Shown piece after piece: positions 43,262 to 52,518 of a DNA stretch of 64,000 nt. Made by a program: the position numbers and the translations under genes. The notes below the pieces were generated by a model. The model was not told the DNA's origin. It saw only the letters and a list, made by a program, of their open reading frames with translations, and did not search any database. The stretch lies in assembly GCA_050875145.1 (NCBI GenBank), contig JBNMLH010000006.1:90599-154598 (forward strand), read 5' to 3'. How positions within the stretch are numbered: the stretch's first letter is position 1; each line of letters begins with the position of its first letter. Source of the DNA: CAG-411 sp050875145. Lineage in GTDB: Bacteria; Bacillota; Clostridia; Lachnospirales; Lachnospiraceae.

Positions 43262-45277
43262 ATGAAGGAAAAGATAGATACATTTTGGAAGAAAAAAGAG
43301 AATATAGTGATTTTGATTGGTATAACTGTCTTTTTAGTTGTATTTATGAACTATTTCTATTTTCATATTATAAAATCTTATGAAAACGGGCCAGTACGTT
43401 TGGTGAATACATTGATTTCCAATGCGGCTGAAAATGAATTAAAACCAGGGGATACCCTTACACAGACATTTTCAGGTGTAAAAGGGTTTGATGGATTTCA
43501 TATAAAAATGTTTTCTGCAAATGGAACCAAGCAGGATAAGATTGAAGTGAAATTGTTTGAACAGGATACAAATAAAGAGATACAAGCATGGACCTATGAT
43601 TTTACACAATTAGTGGAAAGTAAAATGTACGATTTTCGGTTGCAGGATAACATTCAGGAAAAGGAAGAAAAGTCTTATTGTATTTCAGTTACAGTTCTTC
43701 AGGAAAAGGAAGATAGTGAATTACATGTATTTTCAACCGGGTTAAGTGCTTATCAAACCTATGAGCAGGGAGAAATGGCTATTAATGGAGAAGTGCAAAC
43801 ACAGGATATTATATTTGATGTATATCAATATGAAAATGGAATTTATGGATTTTTACAAAATATCTATATCGTTTTATTTGCCCTTTGTATTGCAATTACT
43901 ATTTTCATTGTATATTTTGGATTTTATAAGAAAGAAAAAGTAGAAAAGATATTTGTTCCTGTGGTAATAGTATGGGGAATTATTTATATGATGATTCTTC
44001 CGCCTTTTTCTTCACCTGATGAACCCATCCATTTTGGAACAGCGTATAAAATTTCAAATGAGATGCAGGGAAAAAAGGCTTTGGGTGAAAATAATGTTGT
44101 AGTGATGCGCAAGGATGATGCAGAGGTTGCCTATGGAACGATTCCAACGGTAAAAACGTATGAATATACATTGCAATCTTTTTTTGATGGGGTACAAGAT
44201 ACTACACCTACAGAGTGGATGCATAGCAATCTAAATTCAAAAAATATTATTACACATTTGCCAGGGGCAATTGGTATTTCGATTGCCAGAGTGCTTGGCT
44301 TGGGAAGTATTCCTCTGATTTACTTAGGCAGAATTATGAATTTACTTTTTTATGTTATTCTTGTATATTTGGCAATAAAAATAGCTCCTTTTGGTAAAAT
44401 GGTATTTTTTGCATTGTCTATGACACCGATGATGTTGGAATTGATCTCTTCGTACTCATATGATGCCATAGTAAATGCATTAGCATTTTTGTCGATTGCT
44501 TTGTTGCTTCGGATGATATACGGAGAAGAAAAGGTAGGCATAAAGGAAATAGCGACATTAGTTGTATTGGCAGCATTGTTGGGACCAGCAAAAGTAGTAT
44601 ATTCCCTTATTTTCGGTTTGTGTATTTTAATTCCCAAAGAAAAATTTTCTAATCGATGGATACAATACGGAAGCATAGCGCTGATTTTTGCTGCCGTCAT
44701 TTTCAGCAATGTATATGTGAATTTGGGAACAGTAACACAAATGTCAGGTACAGATAGTGCAGTAGCAACCACACAAAGTGTGGTGGAGCAATATTCGATG
44801 AAATGGTGTATCCAAAACCCAATTCGGGCATGTAAAATTTACTGGAATACAACTCGTGTGTTGGGAATGCAATATTTCAAAACTATGTTTGGAAGTTTAC
44901 TTGGATGGTTAGAGCTGCCTGTAGCCAGCATTGCTATTTATGGATTTGCATTATTGACAGGGGCAAGTTTCTTCTTTGAAAAGGGAAAGGAAAAGAAGGT
45001 TCCTATTTGGCATCGAGCTGTTACTTTAGCTATTTTATTTGGAGTGTATGTTTTAGTTCTATTTTCTATGATGTCAGGTTGTACGCCTTTTGGAACAGAT
45101 GTGATTTTAGGGGTACAGGGTAGATATTTTTTGGCAGTTGTGCCACTTTTTCTACTTGTTTTATACAATGAAAAGATACAGATAAAACGTTTGTATGAAA
45201 AATATTTTATCTTATTCTTTCATATAGGAAATATATATGTTATATTTAATTTGTTTGCAACGATTGCAGCAAGATAA
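43262..45277 (+). CDS. DUF2142 multi-pass membrane protein
   Basis: A 671-residue protein. One N-terminal helix (about 15-38), a roughly 150-residue extracytoplasmic domain, then ten or so membrane helices. PPFSSPDEPIHFGTAYKISN (about 241-262) is the DUF2142 signature; the paired acidic residues in the first loop recall GT-C glycosyltransferases that use polyprenyl-phosphate sugars. The gene is followed by a polyprenyl-phosphate glycosyltransferase-like gene and DUF2304, making an extracytoplasmic sugar transfer role plausible but unproven. No Wzy polymerase is otherwise evident. Confidence 0.85.
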   Translation: MKEKIDTFWKKKENIVILIGITVFLVVFMNYFYFHIIKSYENGPVRLVNTLISNAAENELKPGDTLTQTFSGVKGFDGFHIKMFSANGTKQDKIEVKLFEQDTNKEIQAWTYDFTQLVESKMYDFRLQDNIQEKEEKSYCISVTVLQEKEDSELHVFSTGLSAYQTYEQGEMAINGEVQTQDIIFDVYQYENGIYGFLQNIYIVLFALCIAITIFIVYFGFYKKEKVEKIFVPVVIVWGIIYMMILPPFSSPDEPIHFGTAYKISNEMQGKKALGENNVVVMRKDDAEVAYGTIPTVKTYEYTLQSFFDGVQDTTPTEWMHSNLNSKNIITHLPGAIGISIARVLGLGSIPLIYLGRIMNLLFYVILVYLAIKIAPFGKMVFFALSMTPMMLELISSYSYDAIVNALAFLSIALLLRMIYGEEKVGIKEIATLVVLAALLGPAKVVYSLIFGLCILIPKEKFSNRWIQYGSIALIFAAVIFSNVYVNLGTVTQMSGTDSAVATTQSVVEQYSMKWCIQNPIRACKIYWNTTRVLGMQYFKTMFGSLLGWLELPVASIAIYGFALLTGASFFFEKGKEKKVPIWHRAVTLAILFGVYVLVLFSMMSGCTPFGTDVILGVQGRYFLAVVPLFLLVLYNEKIQIKRLYEKYFILFFHIGNIYVIFNLFATIAAR

Positions 45278-45305
45278 TCGAAAGACAGAAACAGGAGAGA
45301 TAAAA

Positions 45306-45998
45306 ATGAAAGTGTTAATCATAATCCCTGCCTACAATGAAGAAGAAAATATTGTTCGGGTAGTAGATGATTTAATAAAGAATTATCCACAGTATGATTA
45401 TGTGGTGATAAATGACGGTTCCAAGGATGATACGGCTAAAATATGCAAGGAGCATAATTATAAGTTAATTGATTTGCCGATTAACTTAGGATTAGCAGGA
45501 GCTTTTCAAACTGGTGTAAAATATGGATATGAAAATGGATATGATGCTGTTTTACAATATGATGGCGACGGACAACATCAGGCAATGTATATACAAAAAA
45601 TGATTGATGCAATGTTAGAGCAGGAGGCAGATATTGTTATCGGTTCAAGATTTTGGGAGAAGAAGAAGCCTGGTGGTTTGCGGATGCTGGGAGCAAGAAT
45701 TTTAAAATATACGATTAAGTTTACTGCGGGGCGAGCAATTTCGGATCCTACCTCAGGAATGCGCTTAATCAATAAAACGGTATTAAAGGAATTTGCTACG
45801 CAGATGAATCATGGACCAGAGCCAGATACGGTAGCGTATCTTATGAGAAATGGTGCCAAGGTGGTAGAGGTACAGGTGGAAATGAAAGAACGTATTGCGG
45901 GCGAGAGCTACTTAAATTTGAAAAATTCCATCCTGTATATGAGTAGAATGATTGTATCGATTGTTTTGTTCCAGGGATTTCGAAAGAGAGGTAAATAA
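45306..45998 (+). CDS. GT2 polyprenyl-phosphate glycosyltransferase (DPM1/GtrB-like, short)
   Basis: A 230-residue GT-A enzyme. IIIPAYNEEENIVRVVDDLI, VVINDGSKDDT, NLGLAGAFQTGVKYG, QYDGDGQH (DXD) and SDPTSGMRL follow the dolichol/undecaprenyl-phosphate glycosyltransferase pattern. It lacks the C-terminal membrane helices of GtrB, and the small membrane protein encoded next may supply them. The start is ATG 45306 behind ACAGGAGAG; the longer frame to 45237 overlaps the previous gene. Confidence 0.9.
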   Translation: MKVLIIIPAYNEEENIVRVVDDLIKNYPQYDYVVINDGSKDDTAKICKEHNYKLIDLPINLGLAGAFQTGVKYGYENGYDAVLQYDGDGQHQAMYIQKMIDAMLEQEADIVIGSRFWEKKKPGGLRMLGARILKYTIKFTAGRAISDPTSGMRLINKTVLKEFATQMNHGPEPDTVAYLMRNGAKVVEVQVEMKERIAGESYLNLKNSILYMSRMIVSIVLFQGFRKRGK

Positions 45999-46000
45999 AT

Positions 46001-46357
46001 ATGACAGTTGGATTGCGTATTGTTTTATTAGTGATTGCTCTGTTTTCCTGCTTTTTTGTTGTGCGTAAGATTCAAAAGGCACAGATGCGTATTGAAGATA
46101 CTTTGTTTTGGCTGGTAATTGCAGCGGGAACTTTAATTCTTGGTGTATTTCCGCAGATTGCCTTTTGGTGTGCCAAGCTGTTAGGAATACAGTCGCCAGT
46201 TAACTTTGTTTATTTGGTATTTATTTTTATCTTACTGTTTAAGGTGTTTATTTTAACAGTACAGGTTTCGCAATTACAGGAAAGAATTAAAAACCTTACA
46301 CAAAATATAGCAATATATAGATACAAGAGCGAACAGGAAGATGAGGATGAGAAATAA
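46001..46357 (+). CDS. DUF2304 small membrane protein
   Basis: A 118-residue protein with three membrane helices (about 5-18, 32-55 and 68-88) and a charged, probably coiled C-terminus (QLQERIKNLTQN...). This is the DUF2304 layout, nearly always next to a DPM1-like GT2. It starts 2 nt after that gene's stop, and the following gene starts at the base after its own stop. It may anchor the transferase or help move the polyprenyl-phosphate sugar; function is not established. Confidence 0.87.
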   Translation: MTVGLRIVLLVIALFSCFFVVRKIQKAQMRIEDTLFWLVIAAGTLILGVFPQIAFWCAKLLGIQSPVNFVYLVFIFILLFKVFILTVQVSQLQERIKNLTQNIAIYRYKSEQEDEDEK

Positions 46358-47440
46358 ATGACAATATTACATATTTGTTCCTTGAATTTAGATCAGGCAA
46401 ATGGAGTGACAGTGATTGTGCCACAGTATGCGAAAGAACAGTCTGTGTACGAACAGGTTATTATGCTAAACTTAGATGAGTCTGGATATGATACTACCGA
46501 TTATCCTGTAGAGCATGGTGCACATAAGTTTGCTTCTATTCTTCAAAACTATAAAATTGATCTAGTTGTTTTTCATGGGATATACTATTTGAAATATATA
46601 TCTATGTACAAAACACTAAAAAATAAAGGGATTCCTTACGTGATCGTACCACATTGTTCTTTATGCGATACAGCACAAAAACAGAAAAAAATTCCTAAGG
46701 TTATTTTGAATCAATTATTTTTCCGTTCCTTTATTCAAAGTTCTGCTGCGGTACAGTATTTATCGGAAAAAGAGAAAACAGATTCAGCACGATTTTTGGC
46801 ACCGTCTTTTATCAGCCCAAATGGTGTTTACCGGGTTGAAGAGAAATGGAGTAAAACAACAAGAAAACAATTTAAACTGGTATATATAGGTAGATACGCT
46901 ATGTATCAAAAAGGTCTGGATATTATGATAGAGGCGTGTAGTATATGTCGAGAGTATATGTTGGAGAATGACATTGTTTTAGAATTGTATGGAACTGACT
47001 TTGAAAATAATAAAGAACAGTTGGTTGCCTTGATTAAGGAAAAAAAATTGGAGCAGATTGTGTGTGTGAAGGAGGGCGTTTTTGGAGAAAAAAAGATTGC
47101 AGTTTTATTGGATGCAGACTGTTTTCTTCAAACTTCAAGGTTTGAGGGGCAGCCGGTAGCCATATTAGAAGCATTAAGTTATGGAGTCGTTCCTATTGTA
47201 ACAAAAGGAACTACATTTGCCGAACAAGTAGAGGAAAGGCAATGCGGTTTTCATGCAGGGGATAGACCGGAGACAATTGCAGATGCGATAAAAAAAGCCT
47301 ATGAAAGTCGGGAGTCAGCAGAACAGTTTTCTAAGAATGCAGTAAATTTTGTTATGGAACAGTATGAGTGGACAGCAGTTACAAAAAGATTATTGGAACA
47401 GTATCGTCGTATTATAGAGAAAAATGCAGGTGAAAGATAA
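46358..47440 (+). CDS. Glycosyltransferase family 4
   Basis: A 360-residue GT-B protein. N-terminal ILHICSLNLDQANGVTVIVPQY, VVFHGIYYLKY and VPHCSL. The donor domain has LVYIGRYAMYQKGLDIMIEAC and the EX7E-type TSRFEGQPVAILEALSYGVVPIVT. Specificity unknown. It begins immediately after the DUF2304 stop and overlaps no gene; the next GT starts 1 nt after its stop. Confidence 0.87.
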   Translation: MTILHICSLNLDQANGVTVIVPQYAKEQSVYEQVIMLNLDESGYDTTDYPVEHGAHKFASILQNYKIDLVVFHGIYYLKYISMYKTLKNKGIPYVIVPHCSLCDTAQKQKKIPKVILNQLFFRSFIQSSAAVQYLSEKEKTDSARFLAPSFISPNGVYRVEEKWSKTTRKQFKLVYIGRYAMYQKGLDIMIEACSICREYMLENDIVLELYGTDFENNKEQLVALIKEKKLEQIVCVKEGVFGEKKIAVLLDADCFLQTSRFEGQPVAILEALSYGVVPIVTKGTTFAEQVEERQCGFHAGDRPETIADAIKKAYESRESAEQFSKNAVNFVMEQYEWTAVTKRLLEQYRRIIEKNAGER

Positions 47441-47441
47441 A

Positions 47442-48482
47442 ATGAAACAATGTACTTTAAGCATTATAGTTCCAGTGTATAATGCTACCAATATGCTGAA
47501 GGTTTGTTTAGATGCTTTAGTCAGACAAGATATATCACAGTATGAAGTGATTTGTGTTAATGATGGTTCTACGGAGAAGCAAACTTATGATATTTTGGCA
47601 GAATATGAAAGAAAATATGCAGAAATTGTAAGTGTGTATCATATTGAAAATGGTGGGGTATACAAGGCACGAAAGTACGGAGTCTCCATGGCATCTGGAA
47701 AATACATTGGTTTTTGTGATTGTGATGATAAAGTTGAAACAAGCATGTATCAAAGCATGGTGAAGGAATTAGAGACGTCGGGTGCGGATGTTGTTATCTG
47801 CGGTTACCATAGAGTAGACTATGATACAAAAAAGGTATTTGCAACGGAAATGCTGGGATGGAGTGCGTTTTCTATTAATGCAACGACAATTGGAAAGTTG
47901 GCAATTATAAATACAGCATTATGGAATAAGGTATATAAAAAAGAATTATTTGATAATATGATGGAATTTTTACAAGTACCTCGAATTGGAGAAGATATGC
48001 TATTGCTGTTAAGTATCTATCCCAAAATAAAAAAGATTGCATTTGTTGATGCACCTCTCTATAATTATTATGTTAGGAAGGGTTCCAGTATGAATACAGT
48101 AACCATACAGGAATGCAATAAAACAGTGCATGCCTTTGAAGAAACAGTGTCAAAAATGTTTGAAAAAGAAGAGGAAGAGGGATGGAGAACACTTGTAGAT
48201 TTGATGGCATTCATTCATTTGGGAATTTCTCTGCCAGTAACTGTAAGTGGAAACAAAACTGTGTGCAAAGAAGTCATGCATTTGACCAGAAAAGCATTAC
48301 GTGAAAAGTATAGTACATGGAGAAATTCAGATTTACTTACATTGAAATATATTGTAAAAACAGATAAAAAATTGGCAAAAGTAAAAATCATGCAATTAGT
48401 ATATAAGAGTCATTTATTTGATTGTTTTTTAAAGGTATATCGTTGGATGCAGGTAGCACTAAAAAAGGATATCAAATGGTAA
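47442..48482 (+). CDS. Glycosyltransferase family 2
   Basis: A 346-residue GT-A enzyme. LSIIVPVYNATNMLKVCLDAL, VICVNDGSTE and FCDCDDKVE (DXD). A long C-terminal half with mixed helices ends in a basic tail. The start is ATG 47442, with AGGTG 9 nt upstream; the ATG at 47424 lies inside the previous gene. Specificity unknown. Confidence 0.87.
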   Translation: MKQCTLSIIVPVYNATNMLKVCLDALVRQDISQYEVICVNDGSTEKQTYDILAEYERKYAEIVSVYHIENGGVYKARKYGVSMASGKYIGFCDCDDKVETSMYQSMVKELETSGADVVICGYHRVDYDTKKVFATEMLGWSAFSINATTIGKLAIINTALWNKVYKKELFDNMMEFLQVPRIGEDMLLLLSIYPKIKKIAFVDAPLYNYYVRKGSSMNTVTIQECNKTVHAFEETVSKMFEKEEEEGWRTLVDLMAFIHLGISLPVTVSGNKTVCKEVMHLTRKALREKYSTWRNSDLLTLKYIVKTDKKLAKVKIMQLVYKSHLFDCFLKVYRWMQVALKKDIKW

Positions 48483-48502
48483 AATATTGATAGGAAGAGT
48501 GT

Positions 48503-49432
48503 ATGGGAATGAAAAAGAAAGTAAATATTTTGTTATCGACCTACAATGGAGAAAAATATATCGAACAACAACTAAACAGTTTGTTGGCACAGACGTATGA
48601 AAATATAGATATTTATATTCGGGACGATAATTCAAAAGATAATACGATAGGTATTATTGAGCGTGTCATAAAAGAAAATAAAACAGAAAAACAAATATAT
48701 ATTTTGGACAACCATCATCAGAATCTGGGGTATCCAGATTGCTTTTGGGAGTTGTTAGACAAATGCCAGGAAGCAGACTATTATTCGTTTTGTGATCAGG
48801 ATGATTATTGGGAGCCTGAAAAGATAGAAAAAGCAGTAGGCATGTTGGAATCGTTACATACACCTGGGTTATTTTTTCATGCATATGAAATCTGTGATGA
48901 AAAATTAAATTGCAACTATGTGTATACATATCCTAAAAAAACGATAGAAGTAAATGATATGTTATTTTGGGTGTTTGCACAGGGTTTTTCTTTGGTATTA
49001 AACAAAGAATTGAAAGAGTTGGTTCAGAAAACTATGCCAAAGGGGAAACAGCTACCACATGATATTTGGTGTTTGTGGGTTGCATATATTAATGGTCAGA
49101 TTGTTTTTACGGATGAAGTATTAGCAAAATACCGTCGCTATGAAGGGGCGGTAACTACGACGCATGGAAGCTTGTTTACAAAGGTGAAGGGAGCTTTTGC
49201 AAATGAGTTATTTGGAAATCGTTTGAGAGAATTTCAATATCGGTTTGACCTATTATTGGACTTATATGGTACAAATATGAAAACTGAAACAAAAAATGCA
49301 CTTACAATCTATTCCACAAGAAATCGTGGATTTTTGGCATATATAAAAAAGGTTTTTTATGGAAAACGAATTATGCCGTCTGTTATGGGTGAGATTGTAT
49401 TTCGAATTGCATTTTTGTTTGGTAAGATATAG
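48503..49432 (+). CDS. Glycosyltransferase family 2
   Basis: A 309-residue GT-A enzyme. NILLSTYNGEKYIEQQLNSLLAQ, IYIRDDNSKDNT and FCDQDDYWEPEK place it in the rhamnosyltransferase-like branch, like the gene at 38305. The start is ATG 48503, with AGGAAG 5 nt upstream; ATG 48509 is also possible. Acceptor unknown. Confidence 0.87.
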   Translation: MGMKKKVNILLSTYNGEKYIEQQLNSLLAQTYENIDIYIRDDNSKDNTIGIIERVIKENKTEKQIYILDNHHQNLGYPDCFWELLDKCQEADYYSFCDQDDYWEPEKIEKAVGMLESLHTPGLFFHAYEICDEKLNCNYVYTYPKKTIEVNDMLFWVFAQGFSLVLNKELKELVQKTMPKGKQLPHDIWCLWVAYINGQIVFTDEVLAKYRRYEGAVTTTHGSLFTKVKGAFANELFGNRLREFQYRFDLLLDLYGTNMKTETKNALTIYSTRNRGFLAYIKKVFYGKRIMPSVMGEIVFRIAFLFGKI

Positions 49433-49452
49433 AAAATGAATGAGGTAGAAAA

Positions 49453-50391
49453 ATGGATATTTCAGTGCTAGTGCTATGTTATCATGCAGATTTAAGTAAA
49501 GTGTATCAGACTTTGTACTCTATCCTGCAACAAAAAAATATAGAATATGAAATTGTAGTGTCAGACGATGGTTCTGAATATAACCATTACGATGAAATAG
49601 AAGAGTGGTTTCAAAAAAGAAAATTTTATAATTATAAATTTGTAGATAATAAAGTAAACCAAGGAACGGTAAGAAATATGCTGTCTGCATTGGAAAAGGC
49701 GGAGGGAAAGTATGTAAAGGCAATTTCACCAGGAGATTTTTTATATGCGGAAAATGTACTTTCAGATATGGTTTCTTATATGAAGAAAGAAAATTATAAA
49801 GTTTGCTTTGGAAAGAGTGCATATTATTCGGCGGAAGACGAGGTTCATATTTATCAAAAACATAATCCAAAAGATATGAAAGTATATCGCAACTACGATT
49901 TTGAAAAGATTAAGCACAATTATTTCTATTTTCAGGATTATGTGTTGGGAGCCAGTTTTGTAATGGAGAAAGATACGATTAAAAAGTATCTGAATGAGAT
50001 AAAAGACTGTGTCAGATACGCGGAAGATATATCGGTATTATGCATGCTGATAGATGATATTCAGATTGGCTTTTGGGATCATTTTTTTATCTGGTATGAA
50101 TACGGAACTGGAATTTCTACATCTGGAAAGGATAAATGGAGTGAAATTATCCGAAATGAAAATAAAGCAGTATATAAAAAATGTATGCAGAAAGATTCCA
50201 GCGTAAAAAAGGCATACGCGTTTCTTTACAAAGGCAAGAAGAATTTTGTACTGGAATTAATAAGAAAAGTATGTATAAACCCTCGTTTTATAGCATTTGT
50301 ATGGGATACTGTTCTTTTAAGAAAATATAAAAAAGAAAGTAAGGGGTTGGAGAGAGAAGAACTGTTACAAATTTTAGATTCGGGAAACTAA
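49453..50391 (+). CDS. Glycosyltransferase family 2
   Basis: A 312-residue GT-A enzyme. DISVLVLCYHADLSKVYQTLYSILQQ, IVVSDDGSEYN and the AISPGDFLYAEN segment at the metal-site position (a Pro-Gly-Asp in place of the usual DXD). It is more divergent than its neighbours, so specificity and even activity are open. A 74-nt gap precedes the 3-amino-sugar genes. Confidence 0.78.
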   Translation: MDISVLVLCYHADLSKVYQTLYSILQQKNIEYEIVVSDDGSEYNHYDEIEEWFQKRKFYNYKFVDNKVNQGTVRNMLSALEKAEGKYVKAISPGDFLYAENVLSDMVSYMKKENYKVCFGKSAYYSAEDEVHIYQKHNPKDMKVYRNYDFEKIKHNYFYFQDYVLGASFVMEKDTIKKYLNEIKDCVRYAEDISVLCMLIDDIQIGFWDHFFIWYEYGTGISTSGKDKWSEIIRNENKAVYKKCMQKDSSVKKAYAFLYKGKKNFVLELIRKVCINPRFIAFVWDTVLLRKYKKESKGLEREELLQILDSGN

Positions 50392-50465
50392 ATTGTCATT
50401 TTTAAATAGAGTAAAGGATAAAGTAATAAAAAAGTTGTGATTTATTTGGGAAGGAGAATGGATAT

Positions 50466-50861
50466 ATGCAAGTTGTAAAATATGCATTTCAGCAACATGG
50501 AGATGAACGGGGAATGCTTGTTGCATTAGAGGAACACAACGATATTCCTTTTGAAATAAAAAGGGTGTATTATATGTATGATACAAAAGAGGGAGTGCAT
50601 CGCGGATTTCATGCACATAAATCTTTAGAACAAATTTTAATCTGTATTCATGGTTCTTGTAAAATTCTCATGGATAATGGAACAGAAAAAAAAGTTGTAT
50701 CATTAGAAAAGCCTTATGAGGGGTTATATATTTCTAATGCAATCTGGAGAGAAATGTATGATTTTTCGCCAGATGCTGTATTGTTGGTACTGGCATCTGA
50801 TGTGTATCGTGAAGAAGATTATATTAGAGATTATGATGAATTTTTAAAAAGTGTTCAATAA
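50466..50861 (+). CDS. dTDP-4-keto-6-deoxyhexose 3,4-ketoisomerase (FdtA/QdtA-like)
   Basis: A 131-residue cupin of the FdtA/WxcM-like family, which isomerises dTDP-4-keto-6-deoxyglucose to the 3-keto sugar. It has the family pattern DERGMLVALEE, IKRVYYMYDTK and RGFHAHKSLEQ with the active-site histidines, then GSCKILMDNG. The isomer formed (galacto for Fuc3N, gluco for Qui3N) cannot be told by eye. An aminotransferase follows after a GNAT, matching a 3-amino-sugar pathway. Confidence 0.88.
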   Translation: MQVVKYAFQQHGDERGMLVALEEHNDIPFEIKRVYYMYDTKEGVHRGFHAHKSLEQILICIHGSCKILMDNGTEKKVVSLEKPYEGLYISNAIWREMYDFSPDAVLLVLASDVYREEDYIRDYDEFLKSVQ

Positions 50862-50880
50862 AAAATAAGAAGGGAAAAGT

Positions 50881-51387
50881 ATGATAATTAGAAAGTTACA
50901 ACTGAAGGATGCAGAAGGTATGTATGAGTGGATGCAGGATGAAGATGTAACATACTTTTTGGCACAGGATTTTGCTTCAAAGACTTTGGAAGATTGTAAA
51001 AATTTTATTTTGTCTACGGCTAAGGAAGAAGACGAAAATTTGCACAGAGCGATTTGTGACGATGCGGGGCAATATTTAGGAACTGTAAGTTTAAAGCATA
51101 TAGATAAGAAAAATAAAAATGCAGAATATGCAATTTCCATGCGTCGAAAAGCGATGGGAACGGGGGCTTCTACTTATGGAACGATAGAAATTCTTAAGTA
51201 TGCGTTTGAGGTATTAGGATTGGAAAAGGTATATTTGAATGTAATTCCAGAAAACATACGTGCAAAAAAATTTTATCAGAAAATAGGCTTTCAATTGGAA
51301 GGAAGAGCCAAAAAACATATTTTAATAAAGGATAAGCTATGTGATTTAGAATGGTATGCCTTTTATAAAGAAATGGAGTGTGAATGA
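50881..51387 (+). CDS. GNAT N-acetyltransferase, probable sugar-amine acetylase
   Basis: A 168-residue RimJ-type GNAT: MIIRKLQLKDAEGMYEWMQDE, the acetyl-CoA-binding RKAMGTGASTYGTIEIL (a variant of the R/Q-x-x-G-x-G/A loop), and a C-terminal NVIPENIRAKKFYQKIGFQLEGRAK. It sits between the ketoisomerase and aminotransferase genes and overlaps the latter by 4 nt. N-acetylation of the 3-amino sugar is therefore likely. Known FdtC/QdtC enzymes use a different (left-handed beta-helix) fold; this would be an analogue, as WecD is for a 4-amino sugar. Confidence 0.85.
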   Translation: MIIRKLQLKDAEGMYEWMQDEDVTYFLAQDFASKTLEDCKNFILSTAKEEDENLHRAICDDAGQYLGTVSLKHIDKKNKNAEYAISMRRKAMGTGASTYGTIEILKYAFEVLGLEKVYLNVIPENIRAKKFYQKIGFQLEGRAKKHILIKDKLCDLEWYAFYKEMECE

Positions 51388-52484
51388 TGCAGATAAGTTT
51401 TTCTTCATTTGATGCGATGCATAATGAAATTAAAGAGGAAGTAATAGAAAAATTTAAGGAAGTATACGAAAAAAATTGGTATATTCAAGGGCAGGAAGTC
51501 GAATTATTTGAAAAAGAGTTTGCAGAGTATTGCGGTGCAAAATATTGTGTTGGTTGCGGAAATGGACTGGATGCATTATTTTTAATTTTAAAGGCATATG
51601 GTATTGGTCTGGGTGATGAAGTCATTGTACCATCGAATACTTATATTGCAACAGCATTGGCAGTGTCTTATACAGGAGCAAAGCCAATATTTGTAGAACC
51701 AGAATTGGAGACATATAATATTGATCCAGAAAAAATAGAAGAAAAAATAACGGACAGAACAAAGGCGATCATGGCAGTGCATTTATATGGAAAACCTGCA
51801 AAAATGGATAAAATCAAAGCGATTGCAGAACAATATGGACTACGCTTGATTGAAGATGCAGCACAGGCACATGGTGCTGAGTATAAAGGGAAAAAAGTAG
51901 GTTCGTTAGGAGATGCAGCAGGATTTAGTTTTTATCCAGGAAAAAATTTAGGAGCATTGGGAGATGCAGGTGCCGTTGTTACGGATGATAAAAGTTTGGC
52001 TGATAAAGTAAGAGCATTGGGAAACTATGGTTCTGATTATAAATATCATCATATTTATCAAGGACATAATTCCAGATTAGACGAATTACAGGCAGCATTT
52101 TTAAGAATTAAACTGAGAAATTTAGAGAGATGGACTGCGGATCGAAGAAATACAGCGAAGTTGTATGAACAACAAATGAAGCATAGTGATATTCTTCTTC
52201 CAACAGAAGTCGAGGAAGAAAAGCATGTATATCATATATTTGCAATTCGTTCTAACAGAAGGGATGAACTGGAAAAATATTTGAATGAAAAGGGAATCGG
52301 CACGAATAAGCATTATCCAATACCGATGCATTTGCAAGGCGCATATAAAGAATTGGGAATGAAAAGGGGAGATTTGCCATTGGCAGAGGAAATCAGTGCT
52401 ACAGAATTAAGTATTCCGATGTATTATGGAATGACGTCTGAGGAAGTTTCCTATGTGATTGATACAATCAATAAGTTTAACTAA
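51384..52484 (+). CDS. PLP sugar aminotransferase (DegT/DnrJ/EryC1/StrS; FdtB/QdtB-like)
   Basis: A 366-residue PLP enzyme that transfers an amino group to a keto sugar nucleotide. Typical motifs: CGNGLDALFLILKA, EVIVPSNTYIATALAV, LIEDAAQAHGA and the PLP lysine in FSFYPGKNLGALGDAG, with HHIYQGHNSRLDELQAAFL near the C-terminus. It follows the ketoisomerase/GNAT pair with a 4-nt overlap (ATGA), so cotranslation is likely. Product by context: a dTDP-3-amino-3,6-dideoxyhexose. Confidence 0.92.
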   Translation: MMQISFSSFDAMHNEIKEEVIEKFKEVYEKNWYIQGQEVELFEKEFAEYCGAKYCVGCGNGLDALFLILKAYGIGLGDEVIVPSNTYIATALAVSYTGAKPIFVEPELETYNIDPEKIEEKITDRTKAIMAVHLYGKPAKMDKIKAIAEQYGLRLIEDAAQAHGAEYKGKKVGSLGDAAGFSFYPGKNLGALGDAGAVVTDDKSLADKVRALGNYGSDYKYHHIYQGHNSRLDELQAAFLRIKLRNLERWTADRRNTAKLYEQQMKHSDILLPTEVEEEKHVYHIFAIRSNRRDELEKYLNEKGIGTNKHYPIPMHLQGAYKELGMKRGDLPLAEEISATELSIPMYYGMTSEEVSYVIDTINKFN

Positions 52485-52518
52485 GTATAATTTTTAGAAG
52501 GAAAGAGAAGATACGCGA

